A model generated the notes under the pieces. It was not told the origin of the DNA, made no database searches, and saw only the letters and a program-made list of their open reading frames with translations. Position numbers and translations under genes: made by a program. Shown one piece after another: positions 17,320 to 25,720 of a stretch of 64,000 nt of DNA. Within the stretch, counting starts at the first letter, position 1. Every line of letters begins with the position of its first letter. Origin of the DNA: Pseudoxanthomonas dokdonensis (GTDB lineage: Bacteria > Pseudomonadota > Gammaproteobacteria > Xanthomonadales > Xanthomonadaceae); assembly GCF_001431405.1 (NCBI RefSeq), contig NZ_LDJL01000004.1, forward strand, positions 248,001 to 312,000, written 5' to 3'.

Positions 17320-19386
17320 TCAACTGATCGTTCCCAACAACTTCAACCGCTTGTCCTCCGGCACTTCGTTGTAGGCCAGTACCGACAACGAAGGCACGCT
17401 GTGCCGGACCAGCCGTGCCAGCGCCGCACGGACCGAACCCGGCACCAGCACCACCGCCGGTTCGCTCTTGGCGTCCTGCTGGGAGACGCACTGGGCCAGG
17501 CTTTGATGCAAGCGCTCGGCCAGTCCCGGTTCCAGCGCGGCGCCGGTGCCCTGGGTACTGTCCTGCAAGACGCGTTCCAAAGCCGGCGCCAAGGTATAGA
17601 CGGGCAGTTCCGCGGCCATGCCGGATATTTCCTGGACGATGAAGCGGCCCAGCGCGGTGCGGACCAGCGCGGTCAACGCGGCCGGGTCGGTGGTCTGCGG
17701 TGCATGTTCGACCAGCGCCTCGACGATGCGTCGCAACTGGCGCAGCGGCACCCGCTCGATCAGCAGGTTCTGCAGCACCCGCACCACCGTGGCCAGCGGC
17801 AACGCTTTGGGTGTCAGATCCTCGACCAGCTTTGGCGCGCTGCGTGACAGCGTGGCCAGCAGTTGCTGCACCTCCTCGTGGCCGAGCAGTTCCGGCGCCT
17901 GGCCGCGCAGCAGGTGCGACAGATGGGTGGCGACCACGGTGGCCGCATCGACCACGGTGTAGCCGAGCGACTCGGCCAGCGCATGCTGGTGCGGCTGGAT
18001 CCAGGTGGCGTCCAGACCAAATGCCGGATCCTTGCCGGGGATGCCTTCGATCGGGCCGAACGCGCCACCAGGGTCCAACGCCAGTTCCCGGTCCGGATGG
18101 ATTTCGGCACTGGCTACCGGAATGCCGTGGACCAGCACCCGGTAGCCATTGGCCGGCAGTTCCAGGTTGTCGCGGATGTGGACCGGCGGGATCAGGAAGC
18201 CCAGCTCATGGGTCAGCTTGCGTCGCACCGCCTTGATCCGCGACATCAACTCGCCGCCCTGGGCCTTGTCGACCAGCGTGATCAGCCGGTATCCGACTTC
18301 CAGCCCCAACGGATCGGTCGGCCGCAACTCATCCCAGCTCAGCTCGGCGCTGGTGTTGCCGGGTGCGGGCAATGCGGCCTCGGCCACGCTGTCGGCCGGT
18401 TGCAGGCTTTTCTTCCACAGTTTCCAGGCCAGGTAGCCGAGCACCGCGGCCAGCGTCAAAAACACGACGTTGGGCATGCCCGGGACCAGGCCGACGATGC
18501 CAATCAGGCCCGCCGCCACCGCCAGCGCCTTGTGTTGGCCGAACACCTGGCCGACCATCGCCTTGCCCATGTCCTGCGAACGCGAGGCACGGGTCACCAG
18601 CATCGCCACCGCCGAGGACACCAGCAACGCCGGCAGCTGGGCGACCAGGCCGTCGCCGATCGACAGCAATGTATAGACCTTGGCCGCTTCGCCAACCGGC
18701 ATGCCATGTTGCAGCACGCCGATGGCCAGGCCGCCGATGAGGTTGATGAACAGGATCAGGATGCCGGCGATGGCATCGCCACGGATGAACTTGCTGGCAC
18801 CGTCCATCGCGCCGTAGAAGTCGGCTTCCTCGCGCACTTCCTCGCGCCGCGCCTTGGCTTCCTCGCGGGTCAGGATGCCGGCGTTGAGGTCGGCATCGAT
18901 GGCCATCTGCTTGCCGGGCATCGCGTCGAGGATGAAGCGCGCCGATACTTCGGAAATACGCCCGGCGCCCTTGGTGATGACCACGAAATTGATGATGGTC
19001 AGGATCGCGAACACCACCAGGCCGACCGCGAAATTGCCGCCGACGACGAACTCGCCGAACGACTCGATGACCCTGCCGGCGGCGCCGTGCCCGTCCTGGC
19101 CGTTGAGCAGCACCACGCGGGTGGAGGCCACGTTCAACGCCAACCGCAGCATCGTGGTCATCAACAGCACGATCGGGAAGATGGTGAAGTCCAGTGGCCG
19201 GCGCACGTATACGACCGCCAGCAGCACCACCAGCGAGATGGCGATGTTGAAGCTGAAAAGCGCGTCCAGCACTGGCGGCGCCAGCGGCACGATGACCATC
19301 GCCAGCATCGCCAGCACGACCAGCGGCGCGCCCAGTCCATGGCGCAGGATTTCCATCATCCGTTGGGTCGGGGACGGTGCGCTCAT
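17320..19386 (-). CDS. flhA: Flagellar type III export protein FlhA
   Basis: 688 residues. Hydrophobic segments fill the first ~330 residues (export channel), with the FHIPEP-family signature region TTMLRLALNVASTRVVLL. The soluble cytosolic domain (350-688) forms the nonameric docking ring. The C-terminus LAYNEVPEDKRLKLLG is typical. The ATG overlaps the flhB stop (ATGA), so flhB and flhA are translationally coupled. Confidence 0.96.
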   Translation of the reverse strand: MSAPSPTQRMMEILRHGLGAPLVVLAMLAMVIVPLAPPVLDALFSFNIAISLVVLLAVVYVRRPLDFTIFPIVLLMTTMLRLALNVASTRVVLLNGQDGHGAAGRVIESFGEFVVGGNFAVGLVVFAILTIINFVVITKGAGRISEVSARFILDAMPGKQMAIDADLNAGILTREEAKARREEVREEADFYGAMDGASKFIRGDAIAGILILFINLIGGLAIGVLQHGMPVGEAAKVYTLLSIGDGLVAQLPALLVSSAVAMLVTRASRSQDMGKAMVGQVFGQHKALAVAAGLIGIVGLVPGMPNVVFLTLAAVLGYLAWKLWKKSLQPADSVAEAALPAPGNTSAELSWDELRPTDPLGLEVGYRLITLVDKAQGGELMSRIKAVRRKLTHELGFLIPPVHIRDNLELPANGYRVLVHGIPVASAEIHPDRELALDPGGAFGPIEGIPGKDPAFGLDATWIQPHQHALAESLGYTVVDAATVVATHLSHLLRGQAPELLGHEEVQQLLATLSRSAPKLVEDLTPKALPLATVVRVLQNLLIERVPLRQLRRIVEALVEHAPQTTDPAALTALVRTALGRFIVQEISGMAAELPVYTLAPALERVLQDSTQGTGAALEPGLAERLHQSLAQCVSQQDAKSEPAVVLVPGSVRAALARLVRHSVPSLSVLAYNEVPEDKRLKLLGTIS

Positions 19387-20525
19387 GCCGGCGTGCCCGG
19401 GCTGCCGGCGCCTTCATCGACCTCGACCTGCGGCAGCGCCGGGGCCTGCGCCATGCCGCCGCGCCAAGCGCGCAGCTGGTACACATAGGAAAGGATCTGG
19501 GCCACGGCCGAATACAGTCTCACGGGGATCTCCCGACCAATCTGGCCTTCGCGATACAAGGCCCGTGCCAGTGGCGGTGACGAGACGATGGCGACCCGGT
19601 GCGCCTGCGCGACCTCGCGGATGCGCAGGGCCATTTCGTCCACGCCCTTGGCCACCAGCGTTGGTGCGCCCATCTGTCCGGCCTGGTACTTCAGCGCCAC
19701 CGCGAAATGGGTGGGGTTGACGATGATGACGTCGGCCGACGGCACGTCTTCCATCATCCGTCGCTGCGACAACTGGTGTTGCATCTGCCGGATCCGGCCC
19801 TTGACCTCGGGCCGGCCTTCGCTTTCCTTCATCTCGTCGCGCAGTTCCTGGCGGGTCATTTTCAGTTTGCGGGTGTGGTTCCACTTCTGGTACGGCGCGT
19901 CCACCGCGGCCAGCAGCAACAACGCGCCGGCGGTTGCCAGCAACAGCGTGGCGGTGAAGTCCAGGCCGCTGCTGACGGCCTGTTCCAGCGGCATCGTCAG
20001 CAGTCGTCGCAACGGGTCGATGCCCAGCTTCAGGGCGATGCCGGCGGCGGTGCCGACAAAGGCCACGCGCAACAGCGATTTCAATAGTTCGGCCACGCTT
20101 TCGGCGCCATACAGGCGCTTGAGGCCGGCGGCGGGGCTGAGCCGCTTGAAATCCGGCTGCAGCGACTTGGCGGAAAAGCGCAGGCCGCCGATCAGCACTG
20201 GACCGGCCAGGCCGGCGAGCACGCAGATCACCGCCACCGGCACGAACACCCACAGCAATTGCAGCAGCAGCGCGCCTGTATGGCCGAGCAGCTCGCCCGG
20301 TTGCTGGTAGAGGTCGGGCGGCGGCGACAGCGCCTGCTTCATCCAGGCCAGTGCCTTGCCGGCGATGGCGTGGCTCATCGCCAGCAGCGCCAGCACCCCG
20401 GCCCCAAACACCGCCGCCGTCGCCAGCTCGCGCGAACGCGGCACGTTGCCTTGCTCACGCGCCTCGCGCAGGCGTTTTTCACTGGGCTGTTCTGTACGTT
20501 CGCCGCTTTCGTCCTGCTCGGCCAT
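19383..20525 (-). CDS. flhB: Flagellar type III export gate protein FlhB
   Basis: 380 residues. The N-terminus MAEQDESGERTEQPSEKRLREA is standard, with four membrane helices to about residue 210. The cytosolic domain carries the autocleavage site N270-P-T-H273 (IVNPTHFAVALKY). FlhB switches export from rod/hook to filament substrates, in concert with FliK. It sits ~15.3 kb from fliR, separated by the GGDEF gene, the PLD gene and the Rhs island. Its own sigma-54-like site is 32 bp upstream. Confidence 0.96.
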   Translation of the reverse strand: MAEQDESGERTEQPSEKRLREAREQGNVPRSRELATAAVFGAGVLALLAMSHAIAGKALAWMKQALSPPPDLYQQPGELLGHTGALLLQLLWVFVPVAVICVLAGLAGPVLIGGLRFSAKSLQPDFKRLSPAAGLKRLYGAESVAELLKSLLRVAFVGTAAGIALKLGIDPLRRLLTMPLEQAVSSGLDFTATLLLATAGALLLLAAVDAPYQKWNHTRKLKMTRQELRDEMKESEGRPEVKGRIRQMQHQLSQRRMMEDVPSADVIIVNPTHFAVALKYQAGQMGAPTLVAKGVDEMALRIREVAQAHRVAIVSSPPLARALYREGQIGREIPVRLYSAVAQILSYVYQLRAWRGGMAQAPALPQVEVDEGAGSPGTPA

Positions 20526-20556
20526 GTCATTTTCCCGACGGGTGCGAGAAGGTCAC

Positions 20557-20572
20557 TGCAAGTCGCGTTCCA
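20557..20572 (-). promoter_or_regulatory. Candidate sigma-54 promoter of flhBA
   Basis: The minus strand reads TGGAACG-CGAC-TTGCA (consensus TGGCACG-N4-TTGCA, one mismatch in the -24 box), 32 bp before the flhB start. Confidence 0.6.
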
Positions 20573-20676
20573 TAGAAGGCGCATCGCGGGGAAGCAGATC
20601 GAGTCCTGGCCTCAAATAGACAGAGGAGGAGGGGCCGTTCCAGTCGTGCTGCCACCAATTGCCACCGTGGTCCGCC

Positions 20677-20713
20677 CCTTCCCCTGCTTGCGGGGAAGGC
20701 CGGGATGGGGGCG
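20677..20713. repeat. Dispersed intergenic repeat, copy 1
   Basis: Hairpin CCTTCCCC / GGGGAAGG (20677-20684 and 20692-20699) followed by the 14-mer CCGGGATGGGGGCG. The same 14-mer and a related hairpin occur in the opposite orientation at 40166-40226. It lies in the flhB-GGDEF intergenic region, just beyond the GGDEF stop. Confidence 0.6.
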
Positions 20714-21694
20714 TTAAAACAGATCGTCGGCGATGGCGTAACTGTCGCGGCCGTTGGACTTGGCCCGGTACAGGGCGGCGTCGGCACGCGAAAACCAGTC
20801 GTGCCAGTCGTTCTCGTGGCCCAGCAGGGCCGCGCCCAGCGAAATGGTGATGCGTCCGCCCGGGCCACGCAGTGAATCGCGCACCGACTTGCGCAGGCGT
20901 TCGGTGGCCGCTTCCAGTTCCTGGCGGTCGGCGACCCGCAGCAGGACCACGAATTCCTCGCCACCAAAGCGGAACACGTGATCGTCCTTGCGCATCTCAT
21001 GGCGCAGGATGGTGGCCAGGTCGGCGATGGCGATGTCGCCGGCGGCGTGCCCGTACAGATCGTTGACCTCCTTGAAGCGGTCCAGGTCCATCACGATCAG
21101 GCCGTAGCCGGCCGCGCGCCGACGTGGCTGCGCCATCAGGTGGCTGAGGATCTTCTCCATCGCCCGGCGGTTGGGTACGCCGCTGAGCGCGTCATGCGAG
21201 GCCATCTCCTGCAGCACGCTGCGGTCATGGTGGCTGCGGGTGGCGAAGATGAAGCAGAAGGCGATGGTCAACAACGCCGTGACCAGTACCGAAACCGAAT
21301 GGAAGCCGCCGTGCAGCAGATCCGGCAGCAGCAGGATCGCCAATACCATCGTGACGCTGGCGGCCAGCGCTACCCGGCGCTCGGCGATGAAGAAGTTGGT
21401 CAGCAGCACCAGGTAGATCCAGCTCAGCGCATCCAGGCCAATGACCCAGCAGGCGGCGATGCAGCCCAGGCTGTTGCAGATGGCCAGCGCGCTGCCAGCC
21501 AGCTGGCTGTTGCGGGTGCGGATGCCATAACCGACCGACCCGACCAGCAGGATGACGATGACCGCATCGACGGTGGCCGCCGCGGTTTGCCCGGTCAGCA
21601 AGCGGTAGATCCCGAAACAACCGACCACCACCGCGGTAATCAACCCCCACAGGGTGATGATTTCCAGGCGCAGATCATCGCCGAGGCTTTTCAT
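20714..21694 (-). CDS. Membrane-anchored diguanylate cyclase (GGDEF)
   Basis: 326 residues. About five to six hydrophobic helices occupy residues 10-152 as a membrane sensor region. The GGDEF domain starts near 165 (SHDALSGVPNRRAME). The catalytic signature is GGEEF at 244-248, an active variant. RKDD at 235-238, five residues upstream, is a full RxxD product-inhibition I-site. It should make c-di-GMP from GTP and be feedback-inhibited. It lies between the PLD gene and flhB in the flagellar order and has a sigma-54 site upstream, which points to motility/biofilm control through FleQ or PilZ receptors. Confidence 0.92.
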   Translation of the reverse strand: MKSLGDDLRLEIITLWGLITAVVVGCFGIYRLLTGQTAAATVDAVIVILLVGSVGYGIRTRNSQLAGSALAICNSLGCIAACWVIGLDALSWIYLVLLTNFFIAERRVALAASVTMVLAILLLPDLLHGGFHSVSVLVTALLTIAFCFIFATRSHHDRSVLQEMASHDALSGVPNRRAMEKILSHLMAQPRRRAAGYGLIVMDLDRFKEVNDLYGHAAGDIAIADLATILRHEMRKDDHVFRFGGEEFVVLLRVADRQELEAATERLRKSVRDSLRGPGGRITISLGAALLGHENDWHDWFSRADAALYRAKSNGRDSYAIADDLF

Positions 21695-21861
21695 TCGCGC
21701 ACCTGTCGCTGCCTTGTCCAGGCGGGGTGGGTGCTGGCCCTGTGCGTCAGGCTGGCAGGGGACGGCACAGGCGGGATCGGGTGGCGGGCATCAATGGGCA
21801 TGGACGGCAACGATAGCGCAGGCAGGGCAACGGAGTGCTAAACCGGGATGCCGGTCACGGA

Positions 21862-21877
21862 TGCAAGTTGCGTGCCG
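21862..21877 (-). promoter_or_regulatory. Sigma-54 promoter upstream of the GGDEF gene
   Basis: The minus strand reads CGGCACG-CAAC-TTGCA, the same core as at fliE and fliL. It is 168 bp upstream of the GGDEF start and 14 bp past the PLD gene stop. Confidence 0.7.
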
Positions 21878-21890
21878 GAACGCGTCGATC

Positions 21891-23177
21891 TCACAGCTGC
21901 GACGAGAACAGGGCCGCGGTGTGTTCCAGCAGTTTCTCCCGCCACGGGCGCTGTTGCCACTGCTCATAGGTGATGCGCCTGGCATGGCGCAGGTCGGCCT
22001 CGAACACGCCGGTGACGTGCTCGGCAAACGCGTCGTCGTAGATATTGAGGTTGGCCTCCTCGTTGAGCCGGAACGAGCGGTTGTCGAAATTGGTCGAGCC
22101 GACCGACACCAGATGGCGGTCGACCACCAGCATCTTGCAGTGGAACATGGTCGGCTGGTACTCGAAGATCTGCGCCCCGGCGGCCAGCAACTGGCCCCAT
22201 TCGGCGCGCGAGGCCTTGCGCACCACCTCGGTGTCGATATTGCTGCCGGGGACGATGATCCGCACCTTGACCCCGCGCCGCAGCGCATCCAGCAGTACCC
22301 CGCGGGTCAGCTCGTCGGGCACGAAATACGACGCCGACAGGTCGATGGTCTGGCGGGCCGCGCCAATGGCCATCAGGTACATCAGCATCATGCTGTCGCC
22401 GCCGCCATCGGGCGAGGCGACAAACACCTGCGCGCGGGCACCGCCGGCGGGCTCGAGGGCGGGGAAGTAGGCCGGCCCTGACAGCACCTTGCCAGTGGCC
22501 TTGATCCAGTTGTCCATGAAGGCGGCCTGCATCTGCGCCACCGCCGGCCCGCGCAGTTCGTAGTGGGAATCGCGCCAGTGCTGCGGATCGCTGGCGCTGC
22601 CACTCCATAGATCGGCGATGCCGACCCCGCCGGTGAAACCGACCTGGCCATCGACCACCAGCAGCTTGCGGTGGGTGCGGTTGTTGATCCGGCCCAGGCT
22701 GTACCAGCGCAGGGGATGGAACAACTCCACCTGCACCCCGGCCGCGCGCAGGCTGGCCAGCATCCGGTCGTCGATCTTCTGGCTGCCGACCCAGTCCAGC
22801 AGCACGTGTACCTTGACTCCAGCGCGTGCGCGTTCGCTCAAGGCGACGGCGAATTCATCGCCAATCGAGCCGGACCAGTAGATGTAGGTCTCGAAGGTGA
22901 TGCTGTGTCGCGCGCCACGTATCGCCTGCAGCATCGCCGGGAAGATGGTGTCGCCGTTCTCCAGGTTGCGTATGGAATTGCCGGCCAGCACCGGTGGACC
23001 GAGCAGGGTGCCGATCTCGCGCTGGAACTGCGCGTCACGCACCCCCTGGGCATGGGGAATCCGGTGTTCGATGCGCTTTTCACCGCCGGTGAAATTGAGC
23101 ATCAGCACGGTAACGACAAACGCCGCCAGCGCGCCGCTCACGACCCATCCGATTCTTTTCCTGGTCAGCCAACCCAT
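21891..23177 (-). CDS. Phospholipase D-family protein, cardiolipin synthase-like (ClsB type)
   Basis: 428 residues with one N-terminal membrane anchor (~9-28) and two HKD active sites: H169-x-K171-x4-D176 (THRKLLVVDGQVGFTGG) and H346-x-K348-x4-D353 (FHCKMLVVDRHLVSVGSTN). Both are intact, so catalysis is expected. The likely reaction is cardiolipin synthesis by phosphatidyl transfer at the inner membrane, though other PLD reactions are possible. ATG 23177 was preferred over the GTG at 23219 because a GGAG precedes it by 6-7 bases. Confidence 0.87.
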   Translation of the reverse strand: MGWLTRKRIGWVVSGALAAFVVTVLMLNFTGGEKRIEHRIPHAQGVRDAQFQREIGTLLGPPVLAGNSIRNLENGDTIFPAMLQAIRGARHSITFETYIYWSGSIGDEFAVALSERARAGVKVHVLLDWVGSQKIDDRMLASLRAAGVQVELFHPLRWYSLGRINNRTHRKLLVVDGQVGFTGGVGIADLWSGSASDPQHWRDSHYELRGPAVAQMQAAFMDNWIKATGKVLSGPAYFPALEPAGGARAQVFVASPDGGGDSMMLMYLMAIGAARQTIDLSASYFVPDELTRGVLLDALRRGVKVRIIVPGSNIDTEVVRKASRAEWGQLLAAGAQIFEYQPTMFHCKMLVVDRHLVSVGSTNFDNRSFRLNEEANLNIYDDAFAEHVTGVFEADLRHARRITYEQWQQRPWREKLLEHTAALFSSQL

Positions 23178-23329
23178 CCGATGCTCCGTGGTCCGCCGGC
23201 CATGGACGGCGGCGCTCACGCCAGCTTGGCGGGCAGGGCGTCAACGGCTTGTTAGCAGGGTTCGCAGCCGATTCCGTCCAGACGCCTGCAGTAAGTTAGC
23301 GGAAGATTCGCAGGATCAGTGCCCCAGGC

Positions 23330-23635
23330 ATGGACTACCATGAGGAAATGAGCGTGTCCCGAACAATCGCAGTGATGATGTTGTTGTCCGCCGGGATCCT
23401 GTTGATCTTCCTTGTGTCCCCCGCTTTGCTCAACGCCTATGTGTCGAGCGCGCCGAATCAAGCGACCGTCACCTCTGGGCAAGTCTACGAGTTCAACCAA
23501 CAGGGGACCGTGGTCTACCTGACGCTTATGCAGGCAGCGGTGGTGCATGCCGCGACCGCGCTAGGCGTGCTGTCGCTGGTTGGTTGCAGGGTTGTACTGG
23601 GAAAGGGCCGCCAGGCGAGAGTGCAGAGGGACTGA
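23330..23635 (+). CDS. Small two-helix membrane protein, paralogue of the next gene
   Basis: 101 residues, not recognised. Hydrophobic helices at ~13-34 and ~66-86 flank a short external loop with SGQVYEFNQQGTVVYL. The following gene has the same plan, with TGNVYRYDSHGEVVFL. The two form a small divergent family at the left edge of the Rhs island. By position they could be orphan immunity proteins. Start codon uncertain (ATG 23330, ATG 23348 or GTG 23354). Confidence 0.6.
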   Translation: MDYHEEMSVSRTIAVMMLLSAGILLIFLVSPALLNAYVSSAPNQATVTSGQVYEFNQQGTVVYLTLMQAAVVHAATALGVLSLVGCRVVLGKGRQARVQRD

Positions 23636-23704
23636 AAGGCAAACTGGTTTGATGGCGGCAAGTTACACTCATGCGCATTGGTTGAGAGGAGGGAAATAGA
23701 AGCT

Positions 23705-23968
23705 GTGAAAAATAAAACAGGTAAATTTCTTCTGGTGCTGGGAACTTTAACCCTGGTGGGTCTGGTGCCTCTCTTTTCGCATCAACTACTTAATGAAATG
23801 CCAAAGGAAAAGAGCGTTAAAACTGGCAATGTATACAGATACGACTCACACGGCGAAGTGGTTTTTCTGGACAAAAGAGGGGGGCTGAAGCTCTGGGGTT
23901 CCTGTGTCCTTGGCGTCACATGTGTGATCGCGGGAGCTGTCATCCTGAATCACAAGTCTCGCAACTAA
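23705..23968 (+). CDS. Small two-helix membrane protein
   Basis: 87 residues from GTG 23705 (GGAGG ends 14 bases upstream; a TTG start at 23678 would add nine residues). Membrane helices at ~6-26 and ~64-84 flank a loop with TGNVYRYDSHGEVVFL. Clearly related to the gene at 23330 by layout and loop motif. Its codon use is much more AT-rich than the flagellar genes, which suggests transfer. Function unknown. Confidence 0.6.
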   Translation: MKNKTGKFLLVLGTLTLVGLVPLFSHQLLNEMPKEKSVKTGNVYRYDSHGEVVFLDKRGGLKLWGSCVLGVTCVIAGAVILNHKSRN

Positions 23969-24082
23969 ATTTTCTCTGTATTTAGTTATGTGCTTGCCTG
24001 TCGCAGACGGCCACAGTGGCGGCGGCATGATCGGAGTGTTGGATCAGGATTTTCAATTTAATGAAGTATTGGTGTCTGATAA

Positions 24083-24400
24083 ATGAATTTTAACCACTTT
24101 CTTGCTGAGTACCGGATCTGGTTCGGAGTGCTCGCATCTGTAGCTTTCGTTAATGGGTTTCTGGCACATCGGGAGCTGCTGAAGCTTTATGCGCAGCGAC
24201 AAGATCTTCTGAGAAGTGTTGGAATAATTCGAGTCGATTGGTGGTTTCGTTGTATTTGGGGCGCTATGCAATTGGGTTTTGGACAAGCAGGGAAAAGTTT
24301 GCCATGGTTCTCAAGACTGGTATTCAAGGGGATTGGCTTTCACTACGCTTGGCTTTTACTCTTGGCCTTGCTCATGGCTTTGGGGGTGCTAAAAATATGA
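24083..24400 (+). CDS. Hypothetical membrane protein
   Basis: 105 residues with hydrophobic segments near 10-27 and 85-103. No family recognised. AT-rich in its first half, GC content unlike the neighbouring flagellar genes. It ends 20 bp before a partial GTAG-type repeat and could be the immunity gene of a lost toxin module. Confidence 0.45.
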   Translation: MNFNHFLAEYRIWFGVLASVAFVNGFLAHRELLKLYAQRQDLLRSVGIIRVDWWFRCIWGAMQLGFGQAGKSLPWFSRLVFKGIGFHYAWLLLLALLMALGVLKI

Positions 24401-24420
24401 CAAAGCCAGCGGAGACCGGA

Positions 24421-24440
24421 TAGGCGCAGCGCACCCGGGA
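24421..24440 (+). repeat. GTAG/CCCGGGT palindromic repeat, truncated copy R1
   Basis: Only the right half (GCGCAGCGCACCCGGG) of the repeat that starts the other Rhs remnants. Next comes TTCTTTAACGGGATCGATCA, a decayed version of the shared Rhs core start. Confidence 0.6.
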
Positions 24441-24772
24441 TTCTTTAACGGGATCGATCATGTTGTCGAAAGCAATGGGAGCGGTGAGGCCCGGTAACTT
24501 GGCGAGAATTTATTGAAAGATCTCGTTGAAAATATATCAAACAAGGATGTATTGAAAACGGGGTTGAGGATGTGGGCGATGATGTGGCTGGAGCGGCTGC
24601 CGACGCAGTTAATTTGTTTTCTCAAGTAGCTCAGTGCGAGGGAAAATGCTTGGTTGCGGAATTGGCTAGTGAAAATGTAAAAGAAGTTGGAAAAATGGCC
24701 GAAGAAACCACGGTAAGGGCGGCTGAGCGTGGTTCAAAGAAATTGAGTTTACTAAAGGAGTTCGCGCCGTAG
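24441..24772 (+). pseudogene. Decayed orphan Rhs C-terminal (toxin) fragment
   Basis: Reading from 24441, a frame beginning FFNGIDHVVESNGSGEAR meets an in-frame TAA (CAA would be Gln). It then continues LGENLLKDLVENISNKD and needs one extra G in the GGGG run at 24560-24563 to join VEDVGDDVAGAAADAVNLF, ending LLKEFAP at 24772. FNGI at its start corresponds to the NGITHTM position of the Rhs core, and the repeat R1 precedes it. It is best read as a toxin-tip remnant with one stop and one frameshift. Confidence 0.5.
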
Positions 24773-24851
24773 ATAGGTGGTCCAGACTTATGGGCGCGTA
24801 TTCACTTGGTTCCGGGATGATGTGTTTTGATGCTTGCCCATCGGAGAATTG

Positions 24852-25052
24852 ATGTCTCAGAGATTATTTCTTGTTTGCATGTTGGCTTTGCTTTGCGCGT
24901 TAACTTCTTGGCGGGAGTATGAAAAATTAAAAAATGGGCACGGCTTGTTTTATTACATAAGCCCTGAGCATGGCTCTTCATTGCTAGCGGGGGCTATGTT
25001 GTGGGCTTTTGTGACGTGTGTTTATTATGTTTACAAGGAAGAAGGTGGCTAG
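24852..25052 (+). CDS. Small membrane protein, candidate orphan immunity
   Basis: 66 residues from ATG 24852, preceded by a GGAG at 9-10 bases. Two hydrophobic segments (residues 4-18 and ~43-60) flank a polar loop. It follows the decayed toxin fragment by 79 bp, the usual place for an immunity gene. No family recognised. AT-rich. Confidence 0.5.
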   Translation: MSQRLFLVCMLALLCALTSWREYEKLKNGHGLFYYISPEHGSSLLAGAMLWAFVTCVYYVYKEEGG

Positions 25053-25154
25053 TAAAGAAGACCGGAGGTCGGCGCGTACTTTCCGGAGTCTCAACTGGGA
25101 AATATAAAGTCGACTTTGCCCCGATGTATCCGGTACAGGCCGCAAAGAGTCAGC

Positions 25155-25184
25155 GTAGCCCGGGTAAGCGCAGCGCACCCGGGG
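25155..25184 (+). repeat. GTAG/CCCGGGT palindromic repeat R2
   Basis: GTAG followed by the stem CCCGGGT ... ACCCGGG with a GCGCAGCGC-containing loop. Layout (GTAG plus imperfect palindrome) is that of REP elements such as the GTAG (SMAG) repeats of Stenotrophomonas. The Rhs core remnant starts directly after it. Confidence 0.75.
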
Positions 25185-25409
25185 CTCTTCAACGGCATCA
25201 CCCACACGATGGCCCAGAATGCGCGGCAAGTGCCGGCGCGCAGCAGTGACAGCAACAAAGCCATGGACCTGGACTACCGCTATGCACAGGGCACCCCGAT
25301 TGCGGCAAGCAGCATCAACACTGACTTGCCATATGCAAGGCCCGGCGAACAGGCTAACCTACATGCAGTGGCGCTAATCGAATTAGAAAATAACTCATTA
25401 GGGAATTGA
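25185..25409 (+). pseudogene. Mosaic Rhs core remnant
   Basis: Three separate pieces of the Rhs core are stitched together: FNGITHTMAQNARQ...LDYRY, then GTPIAASS, then a frameshifted stretch. At nucleotide level that last stretch still matches the HMQDPATGLTYMQ region of the intact gene (33999-34043). It therefore carries internal deletions. It is followed by a small membrane-protein gene. Confidence 0.75.
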
Positions 25410-25427
25410 AGCAGAAGGCGCGACGGA

Positions 25428-25622
25428 ATGTTCTATTTTGGGATTGGGATTCTGTTGATTGTGACCGGGCTCTGTTTGGGTGCCGTAGGCTCATCATATC
25501 TTCCGCCAGGATCTAGATTGCCCATTGATTTTGGTGAGTACAAGGATGCAGCAGTAATATTTTTTCTGTACGTTGGTGCTTTCTTGGTGTGGCTTGGAAT
25601 AAAAAATATTCGCCAACGATAG
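25428..25622 (+). CDS. Small membrane protein, candidate orphan immunity
   Basis: 64 residues with two hydrophobic helices (~3-23 and ~41-58) and a short polar loop. It starts 18 bp after the mosaic Rhs remnant. No family recognised; AT-rich. Position suggests immunity to a toxin tip now deleted. Confidence 0.5.
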   Translation: MFYFGIGILLIVTGLCLGAVGSSYLPPGSRLPIDFGEYKDAAVIFFLYVGAFLVWLGIKNIRQR

Positions 25623-25700
25623 GGGAAATAGAGGTAAGAGTCATCTGTTCATGACCGACTCTGTAACGCGTGCAAGCAGGAAGTGCGCTGACTTAATTCA

Positions 25701-25720
25701 GTAAGCGCAGCGCACCCGGG
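25701..25720 (+). repeat. GTAG/CCCGGGT palindromic repeat, partial copy R3
   Basis: GTAAGCGCAGCGCACCCGGG; the left arm (GTAGCCCGG) is missing. It is followed at once by an Rhs core tail, but at a later core position than the other copies. Confidence 0.65.

Noticed and set aside
17863-19488. Long plus-strand open frame opposite flhA
   Set aside because: It is the antisense shadow of flhA; low-complexity His/Asp/Gln text and no ribosome site.
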